A program made the translations under genes and the position numbers. A stretch of DNA of 64,000 nt from Bacteroidaceae bacterium. Its GTDB lineage: Bacteria > Bacteroidota > Bacteroidia > Bacteroidales > Bacteroidaceae. The notes below the pieces were generated by a model, which saw nothing but the letters and a program-made list of their open reading frames with translations, did not search any database and was not told the DNA's origin. Within the stretch, counting starts at the first letter, position 1. Each line of letters begins with the position of its first letter. Location: contig JAFUYM010000013.1 of assembly GCA_017470525.1 (NCBI GenBank), positions 43,041 to 107,040 of the forward strand, given 5' to 3'. Of this stretch, positions 9,115 to 18,315 are shown one piece after another.

Positions 9115-10002
9115 ATGGGAAATTACTATTGTTTAATGGCAGGTCTGCCAGACATCACGCTGGAGAACACGAAGCATGAGGTCTGCATTCCCGACTTGAG
9201 GGAAGAACTGGAGGCTATCTTGTCTGAAAAGGACAAGAGGGTCTTGTCTTACTTCTTCCTCAAGAATGACTGCGTGAACCTCGTCAAACTTCTGAAGAAT
9301 CCGAATGCGGAGATTGATGACCACGGCAACTTGACCATGGAACAGTATGTCGATTTGATGACTTCGGCGAGAGAGATGAACTTCAACGTCCATCGTTATC
9401 CTGCTTTCATGAGTGAGTTTGCACGTGATTATGCCTATAATAAGGACAAGGAGGGGTACTTCCCCGAGGATGATATGCTGTACAAGTTCTACAGATATGC
9501 CATCGACACCTGTCCGAACAAGATGGTGCGCCAGTGGTACAAACTCAATCTTGACATCACTAACATCCTCACGGCATTCTTGGCACGAAAGAACGGCTGG
9601 AATGTGGCTGATTTCATTCAAGGGGAGGATGAGGTGACGGAGATGATTCTCACCAACAACACGAAAGACTTCAACCTGACCGCAGAATATGACTATGTGG
9701 CAGATTTGCTGAAGATCGTGGAATGTGAGGATCCCGTGGAGAAGGAACGAAAGATGGATGCCTTCAAGTGGATATGGTTGGAGGACAAGACCTTCTTCAA
9801 CATCTTCTCGGTGGAGGCTGTGTTTGCCTATCTCTGCAAACTCGAAATGCTGTTCCGATGGGACAAACTCGATGTGGAAAAGGGTAGAGAGGTTTTCCGC
9901 CAGATTATAGAGAATCTGCGTGGTGAAGCCCGTGTGCCCGAGGAATTCCAAACGAAGGCTCCTCATGTGAGGAACCTGATGGGTGATGGTGAAGCATCGT
10001 GA
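9115..10002 (+). CDS. DUF2764 family protein of the V-type ATPase operon
   Basis: The protein has 295 residues beginning MGNYYCLMAGLPDITLE, a start typical of DUF2764 proteins, which are found in Bacteroidetes and spirochaete V-ATPase operons. It is soluble, acidic and mostly helical, with no signal peptide or membrane segment. It lies between E and A, where many V-ATPase operons place subunit C, and no other subunit C is visible, so it may be the divergent C (central stalk adaptor) subunit; this is inference from position and shape. ATG 9115 is chosen; an in-frame ATG at 9088 lies inside the heptamer repeat. Confidence 0.85.
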   Translation: MGNYYCLMAGLPDITLENTKHEVCIPDLREELEAILSEKDKRVLSYFFLKNDCVNLVKLLKNPNAEIDDHGNLTMEQYVDLMTSAREMNFNVHRYPAFMSEFARDYAYNKDKEGYFPEDDMLYKFYRYAIDTCPNKMVRQWYKLNLDITNILTAFLARKNGWNVADFIQGEDEVTEMILTNNTKDFNLTAEYDYVADLLKIVECEDPVEKERKMDAFKWIWLEDKTFFNIFSVEAVFAYLCKLEMLFRWDKLDVEKGREVFRQIIENLRGEARVPEEFQTKAPHVRNLMGDGEAS

Positions 10003-10039
10003 TGACGTAATAAAGCAAGAAATTTTAAAATAGCAAAAT

Positions 10040-11782
10040 ATGACAAAAGGAACTGTTAGTGGCGTTATTGCCAACATGGTGACGCTGGCGGTCGATGGTC
10101 CTGTGAAGCAGGGAGAAATCTGCTACATTGAGACTGGTGGCGACAAGTTGATGAGTGAGGTCATCAAGGTGGTGGGCAGTAACGTGTATGTCCAGGTGTT
10201 TGAGTCGACACGTGGGCTGAAGGTGGGTGCGCCTGCCGAATTTACAGGACACATGCTGGAAGTGCAGTTGGGACCTGGCATGTTGTCGAAAAACTACGAT
10301 GGTTTGCAGAACGACCTCGACAAGATGGAGGGCGTCTTCCTGAAGCGTGGTCAATATACAGAGCCGCTTGACAAGGAGCGTGAATGGGATTTCGTGCCAC
10401 TTGCCAAGGTGGGCGACGTGGTGGAGGCTTCTGCTTGGCTCGGCGAAGTGGAAGAGAACTCCCAGAAACTCAAAATCATGGTTCCCTTCCAGTTGGAAGG
10501 CAAGGCGAAGGTGAAGAGCATCGCCAAGGCTGGCAAGTATAAGATTCACGATGTGATGGCTGTGCTCGAAAAGGAGGATGGCGCCGAGGTGAAGGTCGAT
10601 ATGGTGCAGCACTGGCCTGTGAAGTTCGCCATGACGAACTATAAGGAAAAACCACGTCCATTCAAACTGCTGGAAACGGGTGTGCGCACGATTGACACCT
10701 TCAATCCCATTGTGGAAGGCGGTACGGGTTTCATTCCTGGTCCTTTCGGTACGGGCAAGACGGTGCTTCAGCATGCCATCTCTAAGCAGGCAGAGGCTGA
10801 CATCGTGATTATCGCTGCCTGTGGTGAACGTGCCAACGAGGTGGTGGAAATCTTCACCGAGTTCCCTGAACTGGTGGACCCACACACGGGCAGAAAGTTG
10901 ATGGAGCGTACCATCATCATCGCCAACACGTCCAACATGCCGGTGGCTGCACGTGAGGCGTCTGTCTATACAGCCATGACGATGGCAGAGTTCTACCGTT
11001 CGATGGGACTTCGTGTCTTGCTGATGGCTGACTCAACTTCTCGTTGGGCACAGGCACTCCGTGAGATGTCGAACCGTATGGAGGAACTGCCTGGTCCCGA
11101 CGCTTTCCCGATGGACTTGGGTGCTCTGATTTCCAATTTCTATGGTCGTGCAGGTTATGTATATCTGAACAATGGCGAGGTGGGCAGCATCACCTTCATC
11201 GGAACTGTGTCGCCAGCGGGTGGTAACTTGAAGGAGCCTGTGACGGAGAACACCAAGAAGGTGGCTCGCTGTTTCTACGGGCTGGAGCAGGACCGTGCGG
11301 ACAAGAAGCGTTATCCAGCCGTGAACCCGATTGACTCTTACTCGAAGTATCTGGAATATCCTGAATTTGCAGAGTATATCTCTAAGAAAATCAACGACAA
11401 GTGGATTCCAAAGGTGCTTGACCTGAAGACCCGCATGCAGCGTGGCAAGGAGATTGCTGAGCAAATCAACATCTTGGGTGATGACGGTGTGCCAGTAGAT
11501 TATCATGTGGTTTTCTGGAAGTCTGAGATTATCGACTTCGTGCTTTTGCAGCAGGATGCGTTTGACGAGGTGGATGCTGTGACTTCTCTGGAGCGTCAGG
11601 AAGCCATTCTTGACATGGTGACTGAGATTTGTGAGAAAGATTTCAAGTTTGACCACTTTGAGGATTGTGTTGATTTCTTCCGTAAACTTATCAACCTCTG
11701 CAAGCAGATGAACTACTCGCAGTTCAAGAGCGAACAGTATAACGAATTTGTTTCACAGATAAAGGCAATGCTTGCCGCATAA
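10040..11782 (+). CDS. ntpA: V-type ATP synthase/ATPase catalytic subunit A
   Basis: This is the catalytic ATP-binding subunit of the V1 head. The Walker A loop GPFGTGKT is at residues 234-241. It is preceded by the A-subunit 'non-homologous' insertion (about residues 110-200) and followed by GERANEV, the Walker B region LRVLLMADSTSRWAQALREMS and PGPDAFPMDLG. Length is 580 residues, as expected. Subunit B follows 6 bp downstream. It is encoded 37 bp after the DUF2764 gene in the same operon. Confidence 0.97.
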   Translation: MTKGTVSGVIANMVTLAVDGPVKQGEICYIETGGDKLMSEVIKVVGSNVYVQVFESTRGLKVGAPAEFTGHMLEVQLGPGMLSKNYDGLQNDLDKMEGVFLKRGQYTEPLDKEREWDFVPLAKVGDVVEASAWLGEVEENSQKLKIMVPFQLEGKAKVKSIAKAGKYKIHDVMAVLEKEDGAEVKVDMVQHWPVKFAMTNYKEKPRPFKLLETGVRTIDTFNPIVEGGTGFIPGPFGTGKTVLQHAISKQAEADIVIIAACGERANEVVEIFTEFPELVDPHTGRKLMERTIIIANTSNMPVAAREASVYTAMTMAEFYRSMGLRVLLMADSTSRWAQALREMSNRMEELPGPDAFPMDLGALISNFYGRAGYVYLNNGEVGSITFIGTVSPAGGNLKEPVTENTKKVARCFYGLEQDRADKKRYPAVNPIDSYSKYLEYPEFAEYISKKINDKWIPKVLDLKTRMQRGKEIAEQINILGDDGVPVDYHVVFWKSEIIDFVLLQQDAFDEVDAVTSLERQEAILDMVTEICEKDFKFDHFEDCVDFFRKLINLCKQMNYSQFKSEQYNEFVSQIKAMLAA

Positions 11783-11788
11783 ACGATT

Positions 11789-13111
11789 ATGGCTACCGCT
11801 TTTCAGAAGATATATACAAAAATAGGTCAGATTACGAAGGCCACAGTCTCCCTTAAGGCAAAGGGAGTGGGATATGATGAACTTGCCACTATCAACGGCA
11901 AGTTGGCTCAGGTTGTGAAGATTGCTGGCGACGATGTGACGCTGCAGGTGTTTGAAGGCACAGGCGGCATCCCGACTAATGCCGAAGTGGTGTTCCTTGG
12001 CAAGGCTCCTTCGCTGAAGGTGGGTGAGCAGTTGGCAGGACGCTTTTTCAATGCTTATGGTAACCCGATTGATGGAGGTCCGGAGATTGAGGGTAAGGAA
12101 GTGGAGATTGGCGGTCCGTCGGTGAACCCCGTGCGCCGCAAGCAGCCATCGGAACTGATTGCAACAGGTATTGCAGGTATCGACTTGAACAACACGCTGG
12201 TTTCTGGTCAGAAGATTCCGTTCTTTGCCGACCCCGACCAGCCGTTCAACGAAGTGATGGCACTCGTTGCCCTCCGTGCCAAGGTGGACAAGATTATCCT
12301 TGGCGGCATGGGTATGACAAATGATGACTACTACTTCTTTAAGAACACTTTCTCCAATGCTGGTGCCCTTGACCGCATCATCGCATTCATGAATACGACC
12401 GAAGACCCTGCTGTGGAGCGACTGCTTGTGCCTGATATGGCATTGACGGCTGCCGAGTACTTCGCTGTGGAGAAGCATGAAACGGTGCTGGTGCTCCTGA
12501 CGGATATGACTTCCTACGCAGACTCGCTTTCCATCGTGAGCAACCGTATGGACCAGATTCCTTCGAAGGACTCCATGCCGGGTTCTCTCTATTCCGACTT
12601 GGCGAAGATTTACGAGAAGGCGGTGCAGTTCCCAGAGAGTGCAGGTGGCGGTTCCATCACCATCATCGCTGTGACGACCCTTTCGGGTGGCGACATCACG
12701 CATGCTGTGCCTGACAATACGGGTTACATCACCGAGGGTCAACTTTACTTGCGTCGCGACTCCGACATCGGTAAGGTCATCGTTGACCCATTCCGTTCAC
12801 TCTCTCGTCTGAAGCAACTTGTGGCAGGTAAGAAGACCCGTAAGGACCACTCGCAGGTGATGAACGCTGCCATCCGTCTGTACTCTGATGCTGCCAATGC
12901 CAAGACCAAGATGGAGAACGGTTTCGACTTGACCGACTATGACAACCGTTGCCTTGACTTTGCCAAGGAATATGCCAGCAAACTTCTTGCCATTGACGTC
13001 AATCTCGATACGACTGAAATGCTGGATGTTACGTGGTCACTCTTCAAGAAGTACTTCAAACTCGAAGAGGTTAACATCAAGAAAGAATTTACCGATATCT
13101 ATTGGAAGTAA
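11789..13111 (+). CDS. ntpB: V-type ATP synthase/ATPase regulatory subunit B
   Basis: This is the non-catalytic nucleotide-binding subunit alternating with A in the V1 hexamer. It lacks a Walker A lysine loop, as expected for B (the region reads SGQKIPFFADPDQPFNE), and has the family segments LLTDMTSYADSLSIVSNRMDQIPS and GYITEGQLYLRRD. Length is 440 residues. It is followed 3 bp later by subunit D. Confidence 0.97.
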   Translation: MATAFQKIYTKIGQITKATVSLKAKGVGYDELATINGKLAQVVKIAGDDVTLQVFEGTGGIPTNAEVVFLGKAPSLKVGEQLAGRFFNAYGNPIDGGPEIEGKEVEIGGPSVNPVRRKQPSELIATGIAGIDLNNTLVSGQKIPFFADPDQPFNEVMALVALRAKVDKIILGGMGMTNDDYYFFKNTFSNAGALDRIIAFMNTTEDPAVERLLVPDMALTAAEYFAVEKHETVLVLLTDMTSYADSLSIVSNRMDQIPSKDSMPGSLYSDLAKIYEKAVQFPESAGGGSITIIAVTTLSGGDITHAVPDNTGYITEGQLYLRRDSDIGKVIVDPFRSLSRLKQLVAGKKTRKDHSQVMNAAIRLYSDAANAKTKMENGFDLTDYDNRCLDFAKEYASKLLAIDVNLDTTEMLDVTWSLFKKYFKLEEVNIKKEFTDIYWK

Positions 13112-13114
13112 TTT

Positions 13115-13765
13115 ATGGCAATTAAGTTTCAATATAACAAGACATCGCTTCAGCAGATTGAGAAGAACCTCAAGATGCGACAGCGCACACTCCCCATCAT
13201 CAAGAATAAGGAGACAGCGTTGCGTCTGGAGGTGAAGAAGAGCAAGCAGGAGGCGGAGGACTTGGAGAAGAAACTGCAAAGCCAGATTGGTGGCTACGAG
13301 TCGATGTATGCCCTGTGGGGCGAGTTCGACACGTCGCTGGTCAGCCTGAAGGATGTGCAACTCGATGTGAAGAAGGTGGCAGGTGTACGTGTGCCAGTGC
13401 TGCTGAACATCGAACTGGACGTGAAACCCTTCGGACTGTTCTCTGCCCCGAAGTGGTACTTCGATGGCATCAATCTGTTGCAGGGACTTGCCAAGACCGC
13501 TGTGGAACGTGAGTTTGTGCTTGCCAAACTCGGTCTGCTCGACCATGCGCGCCGCAAGACGACCCAGAAGGTGAACCTCTTTGAGAAGGTGCAGATTCCG
13601 GGCTATCAAGAGGCTATCCGCAAAATCAAGCGATTCATGGAGGACGAGGAAAACCTTTCCAAGTCTTCGCAAAAGATTCTCAAGTCTCTGCAAGAGGCTC
13701 GGAAGAAGAAAGAGGAAGAGGAAAATGAAGCCTCTTCTGTAAGAAAGGAGGGAGTTGCGGTATGA
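13115..13765 (+). CDS. ntpD: V-type ATP synthase/ATPase subunit D
   Basis: This is the central rotor shaft subunit. It shows two long amphipathic helices: residues ~5-60 (KTSLQQIEKNLKMRQRTLP, then KKSKQEAEDLEKKL) and ~140-210 (RRKTTQKVNLFEKVQIPGYQEAIRKIKRF), the antiparallel coiled coil of the family. Length is 216 residues. The stop overlaps the start of subunit I by four bases, implying translational coupling. Confidence 0.93.
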   Translation: MAIKFQYNKTSLQQIEKNLKMRQRTLPIIKNKETALRLEVKKSKQEAEDLEKKLQSQIGGYESMYALWGEFDTSLVSLKDVQLDVKKVAGVRVPVLLNIELDVKPFGLFSAPKWYFDGINLLQGLAKTAVEREFVLAKLGLLDHARRKTTQKVNLFEKVQIPGYQEAIRKIKRFMEDEENLSKSSQKILKSLQEARKKKEEEENEASSVRKEGVAV

Positions 13766-15645
13766 TACAAGACATGAAGAAACTCACGTTCCTTGTTACC
13801 AACAAGGAATACGACAAGTTCATTGCTGACATTCGCGACTTGGGAGTCATCCACGTGGAAGAACTTCAGCAAGGAGCCACCAGCGACGAATTGCAGGCAG
13901 GTCTTGACCTTGCCGAGCGATACAAGAATGCGCTCAAGGCACTCGATTACGCAGCCGAGACCTACGAGTCATCCACGACCTACACCCCTCAACCCGCCGA
14001 TGCCACGAAAGGCATAGCCTTGGTGGACACCGTGGAGCGTCTGCTCGACGAAGAGAACAGCGTGAAGCACAGTCTCGATGCCACCGAGGATGCCATCAGC
14101 CAACTGGAGCCCTTCGGCGAGTTCAGTTGGGACAGCATCCGTCAGTTGGAGCAGTCGGGTTACAGACCCTACTTCTATGCCGTTAATAATAAGATGTATA
14201 AAGCAGAGTGGGGTGAGAAATACTTTGCCACGCCTGTCAACGAGGTGAACAAGAAGACTTACTTCGTGGCTTTCACCAACGAGGACAAGGAGCCTGAAAT
14301 CACGGCTGAGCGCCTCTTCTTGCCCGAAGAGTCACTTTCTGTCTATCAGGAGAAGTACAAGACTCTCAGCGAACAACTTGCCAGCATCCACGAACAGATG
14401 CTCCAAGTGAATGCCGTTGACCGCGCTTCCATCGAGGCAGGAAAGATTGACAATGAGAACGACATCCAACTCTCCAAGGTGCATCTCAGCAACGAGAACA
14501 TCGCCGGCGGAGCCGTGAAACTCATGATTGGCTGGACACTGAAGGACAAAGCCGACGGGGTGGTGGATTACCTCGAAAAGGAGCACATCTTCTACGAACT
14601 GGCAGACCCAGCCTTCGACGACAATGTGCCCATCCAGATTAAGAACGACAAGTTCTCGTCGCTCTTCGAGCCGATTCTGCGCATGTATTCGTTGCCCAAC
14701 TACCACGACATTGACCCGCTGCCGTTCTTTGCTCCCTTCTTCATGCTCTTCTTCGGACTCTGCATGGGAGATATGGGCTACGGTTTACTCATCCTTGGTG
14801 CTAGCATCGCACTTATTTTTGCGAAGCCTAATCTGGCTTCTTACGGCAAACTTGGTGCCCTGCTGGGTGGCATGACCTGCATCTGCGGATTCATTACAGG
14901 TACCTTCTTCGGCATCGACTTGGCTACTGTCGATTGGGAATGGATCAAACCGATTCAGCCTTACTTCATCAACGACTCGATGAAGGACAGTGTCTTTGGT
15001 TATTCGCCCATGATGGTCATTTCAGTTATCATCGGTCTCATTCAGGTGCTGCTTGGCATGACCTTGGCAGGATGCAAGGCGGTGAAGAACTATGGCTTCA
15101 TTTACGGAGTCGGCAAGTTCTCGTGGGTGGTGGCATTGCTCAGTGCCACGGTGCTCTTCGGCTTCCCCCTCTTTGGTGTGGAATGGTCGCAGCCCGTGCA
15201 GTACGTGCTCTATGCCCTTATCGCCCTGTCCGCTTTTGGCATCTTCTTCCTCAACAATCCGAACGCCTACAAGAAAGACTCTGCTCTGGGTAAGGCACTC
15301 GGCGTGGGAAGCAACCTCGGTGCTGGTATTTGGGCAACCTACGGCATGTCCACAGGACTCTTGGGTGACCTGCTCAGTTACATCCGCCTCTTTGCCCTTG
15401 GACTTACTGGTGGTGTGCTCGGCTCCGTGTTCAACAGCCTTGCCATCGAAATGAGTCCCGACATCCCCGTGGTGCACGAGTTAGTCATGCTCATCATCCT
15501 CCTCTTCGGTCATGGCATCAACTTCGGTCTCTGCATGATTTCATCCTTTGTGCACCCGATGCGCCTCACCTTTGTGGAGTACTTCAAGAATGCCGACTTC
15601 GAAGGCAATGGAAAAGAGTATCAGCCATTCAAAGTGAAAGTTTAA
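13762..15645 (+). CDS. ntpI: V-type ATP synthase/ATPase subunit I
   Basis: This is the membrane subunit corresponding to subunit a of other V-ATPases, forming the ion half-channels beside the rotor. Residues ~1-320 are cytosolic with coiled-coil segments; from about residue 330 there are seven to eight hydrophobic segments, starting PLPFFAPFFMLFFGLCMGDMGYG, with the conserved LSYIRLFALGL segment and its arginine that faces the ring carboxylate. Length is 627 residues. It overlaps ntpD by four bases. Confidence 0.95.
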   Translation: MIQDMKKLTFLVTNKEYDKFIADIRDLGVIHVEELQQGATSDELQAGLDLAERYKNALKALDYAAETYESSTTYTPQPADATKGIALVDTVERLLDEENSVKHSLDATEDAISQLEPFGEFSWDSIRQLEQSGYRPYFYAVNNKMYKAEWGEKYFATPVNEVNKKTYFVAFTNEDKEPEITAERLFLPEESLSVYQEKYKTLSEQLASIHEQMLQVNAVDRASIEAGKIDNENDIQLSKVHLSNENIAGGAVKLMIGWTLKDKADGVVDYLEKEHIFYELADPAFDDNVPIQIKNDKFSSLFEPILRMYSLPNYHDIDPLPFFAPFFMLFFGLCMGDMGYGLLILGASIALIFAKPNLASYGKLGALLGGMTCICGFITGTFFGIDLATVDWEWIKPIQPYFINDSMKDSVFGYSPMMVISVIIGLIQVLLGMTLAGCKAVKNYGFIYGVGKFSWVVALLSATVLFGFPLFGVEWSQPVQYVLYALIALSAFGIFFLNNPNAYKKDSALGKALGVGSNLGAGIWATYGMSTGLLGDLLSYIRLFALGLTGGVLGSVFNSLAIEMSPDIPVVHELVMLIILLFGHGINFGLCMISSFVHPMRLTFVEYFKNADFEGNGKEYQPFKVKV

Positions 15646-15707
15646 TACACATTTATAAACCCGGGTTCTCCTTGTCAGAAAGTCCTTCTCATGGACGACA
15701 GAGTTAA

Positions 15708-16181
<474 letters not shown>

Positions 16182-16202
16182 TATAGACTTCATCTTGCAC
16201 TC

Positions 16203-16347
16203 ATGAGGGTGTGTCAAAATACATGCTTCTATAGCCTCTGAATCGATATCGACGACATCGACTGACCGATGTCGTCGACATCGGTTAACCGACATCGACG
16301 ATGTCGATTTCGAGGAGTTGAGACGATGTAATTTGACACACCCTCAT
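16203..16347. repeat. Inverted-repeat element with 19-nt palindromic units (locus B)
   Basis: Outer arms ATGAGGGTGTGTCAAA (16203-16218) and TTTGACACACCCTCAT (16332-16347) are exact complements. Between them are the flank GCCTCTGAA (16234-16242) and three 19-nt units at 16243-16261, 16266-16284 and 16289-16307 (TCGATATCGACGACATCGA, CCGATGTCGTCGACATCGG, CCGACATCGACGATGTCGA) with 4-nt linkers. It lies between the convergent ntpK and helicase genes and may also end transcription from both sides. Confidence 0.85.
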
Positions 16348-16373
16348 TTGTTTTCTTGACCACATTCCATGTT

Positions 16374-18311
16374 TTACTCTGTGGAGTGTTCAATGTCTTC
16401 TACATATTTGATGAGTTTGTGGTAGAAGGCATGATGCTGGAGAGTTTCTTTGTTGCCGAAAATGATGAGTTTCATGCGGGCGCGGGTCATGGCTACGTTC
16501 ATGCGGCGGAGGTCAGCAAGAAAACCGATTTGACCATTGTCATTGCTGCGTACAAGGCTGATGAGTATGATGTCGCGTTCTTGTCCTTGGAAGCCATCGA
16601 CCGTATTGACGCTGATGACTTGACGGAATGAGCGGAATTCCTCACGTTTGCGAATTTGTTGGCGCAGGTATTGAGTTTGCACTTTGTAAGGAGAGATGAT
16701 GCCTACGTCGAAACGTTCACGAAGAAATCGCTCTTTACCGATTTTTTCTATGTAGTTTTTGAGAGTCGTAAGTACCAATTCGGCTTCAGCCTTATTGATG
16801 CGTCCGTGGTTCTCACCGATGAATTGTTCTGAGAAGTCAATGTCGAGTTTCTCATTGTCTGCCCCTTGTCTTGCCAGTTCCTCATTCACCTCTTGTAAGA
16901 TTTCATACCCATCTATCCATTGGATAGGATGTTCCCAGTCGAGCACGGAACGATGTCTGACGTTGGGGGCAGATTCGACCTGCCCATGATAGAACCAGTC
17001 AGAGGAGAACTGCATGATAGCATCGTTCATGCGATATTGTACCTTAAGCAAGGTGACTGCTTCGGGTTGGTTTTCCACGATGCGTTCCATCAGTGTTTTT
17101 CCAAGTCCTTGTCGCATGGCTTCGTAGCACTTGATGGTAGGAGGCAGTTGCTGGTGGTCGCCTGCCAGAATAACTCTGGAGGCTTTACGAATGGCTATCC
17201 AACAGGCTGGTTCGAGCGCTTGAGCCGCTTCATCGATGAAGAGGGTCGAAAATTTCTGGCGGAAGAGGATTTTATTGGCAGAGCCAACGAGTGTGCAGGC
17301 AATGACACGGGCTTCGTCGAAAAGTTGAGCATTGATAGCCATTTCAATTTCGCTGGCTCGATCGCGAAGGCGAGCGATTTTCTGATGGATATTTTCACCA
17401 CGCTTTCGGTTTTCCTTCATCTGACGGATGGTTTTGCGAATGCTCCACAATTCGGGGTAGTCGGGATGACTTTCAAATTTGCGCTCATAAGTGAAGGAGA
17501 GCATCTTGTCGTTTACCCGTGATGGATTGCCGATGCGGAGGACGGGTACTCCGTGGTCAACGAGTTGTTCACTTATCCAATCGACAGCCATATTGCTTTG
17601 GGCACATACAAGCACTTGGGTCTCGCGGTGCAAGGTCTCATAGATGGCTTCGACGAGGGTCGTAGTCTTGCCTGTACCGGGGGGGCCATGCACCACCTCT
17701 ACATCTTTTGCCCAAAGCACTTCGTTGACGGCTTCTTCCTGTGTCTTGTTCAGCCAAGGGAAAGACATGGGGATGAAGGTTCGTTTCTGTGGTGTTTGTT
17801 GTCCTGCAAAAATGTCTCTCAAGTCTGCCAGTCGGTTGTTTTTAGCATTAATGGCATCGTCGAGGGCATGAAACATCGTTTTGTAGGAGGTCTCGTCAAA
17901 ATATAGTTGTACGCCCAGATGGTCTGCATTTTGCAAGTCAATGAGAGCTTGGGATGAAGGAAGAGTAACCACCATACGGTCACCATCAGCATAGGAGACC
18001 GTGGACGAGAAGGGAAGGTAGGAGGGAGATTCTTCGTTCTGGAAGAACTGAATAGGCTTGCCATATTCGAACAGGTGTTCGATGTCTTCGTCCGTTTCGT
18101 CTTTATCACGTTTCGTTATTTCCACAACGAGTTGGTTGAGGGAGTTGTAATAACTTCGTCCAGCCTCTACGGGATACCAGCAAATACCACGATGGATTTT
18201 CCGCTTGATGCCCATCTTTTCTGTCTGGATGCGGAATTCCTCTTTTTCTGCCTCATATTCCATTTGTAGCAATTGACGCAGACGTTGTAAATATAGAGTG
18301 CTGTTCTGCAT
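16374..18311 (-). CDS. Superfamily 1 DNA/RNA helicase (DNA2/IGHMBP2-like)
   Basis: The protein has 645 residues. Motif I is HGPPGTGKTTTLVEAI, motif II is LFIDEAAQALEP, motif III is AGDHQQLPPT, and the C-terminal motifs include QYRMND, VNTVDGFQGQERDIILISLVRS and NVAMTRARMKL. This set is typical of SF1B helicases of the UPF1/DNA2/IGHMBP2 group. ATG 18311 overlaps the upstream TPR gene region (stop at 18316-18318), so it is the last gene of the operon beginning at 22540. The in-frame extension beyond 18311 lies within the TPR gene and is rejected. Its nucleic-acid substrate is unknown. Confidence 0.9.
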   Translation of the reverse strand: MQNSTLYLQRLRQLLQMEYEAEKEEFRIQTEKMGIKRKIHRGICWYPVEAGRSYYNSLNQLVVEITKRDKDETDEDIEHLFEYGKPIQFFQNEESPSYLPFSSTVSYADGDRMVVTLPSSQALIDLQNADHLGVQLYFDETSYKTMFHALDDAINAKNNRLADLRDIFAGQQTPQKRTFIPMSFPWLNKTQEEAVNEVLWAKDVEVVHGPPGTGKTTTLVEAIYETLHRETQVLVCAQSNMAVDWISEQLVDHGVPVLRIGNPSRVNDKMLSFTYERKFESHPDYPELWSIRKTIRQMKENRKRGENIHQKIARLRDRASEIEMAINAQLFDEARVIACTLVGSANKILFRQKFSTLFIDEAAQALEPACWIAIRKASRVILAGDHQQLPPTIKCYEAMRQGLGKTLMERIVENQPEAVTLLKVQYRMNDAIMQFSSDWFYHGQVESAPNVRHRSVLDWEHPIQWIDGYEILQEVNEELARQGADNEKLDIDFSEQFIGENHGRINKAEAELVLTTLKNYIEKIGKERFLRERFDVGIISPYKVQTQYLRQQIRKREEFRSFRQVISVNTVDGFQGQERDIILISLVRSNDNGQIGFLADLRRMNVAMTRARMKLIIFGNKETLQHHAFYHKLIKYVEDIEHSTE

Positions 18312-18315
18312 AGGC

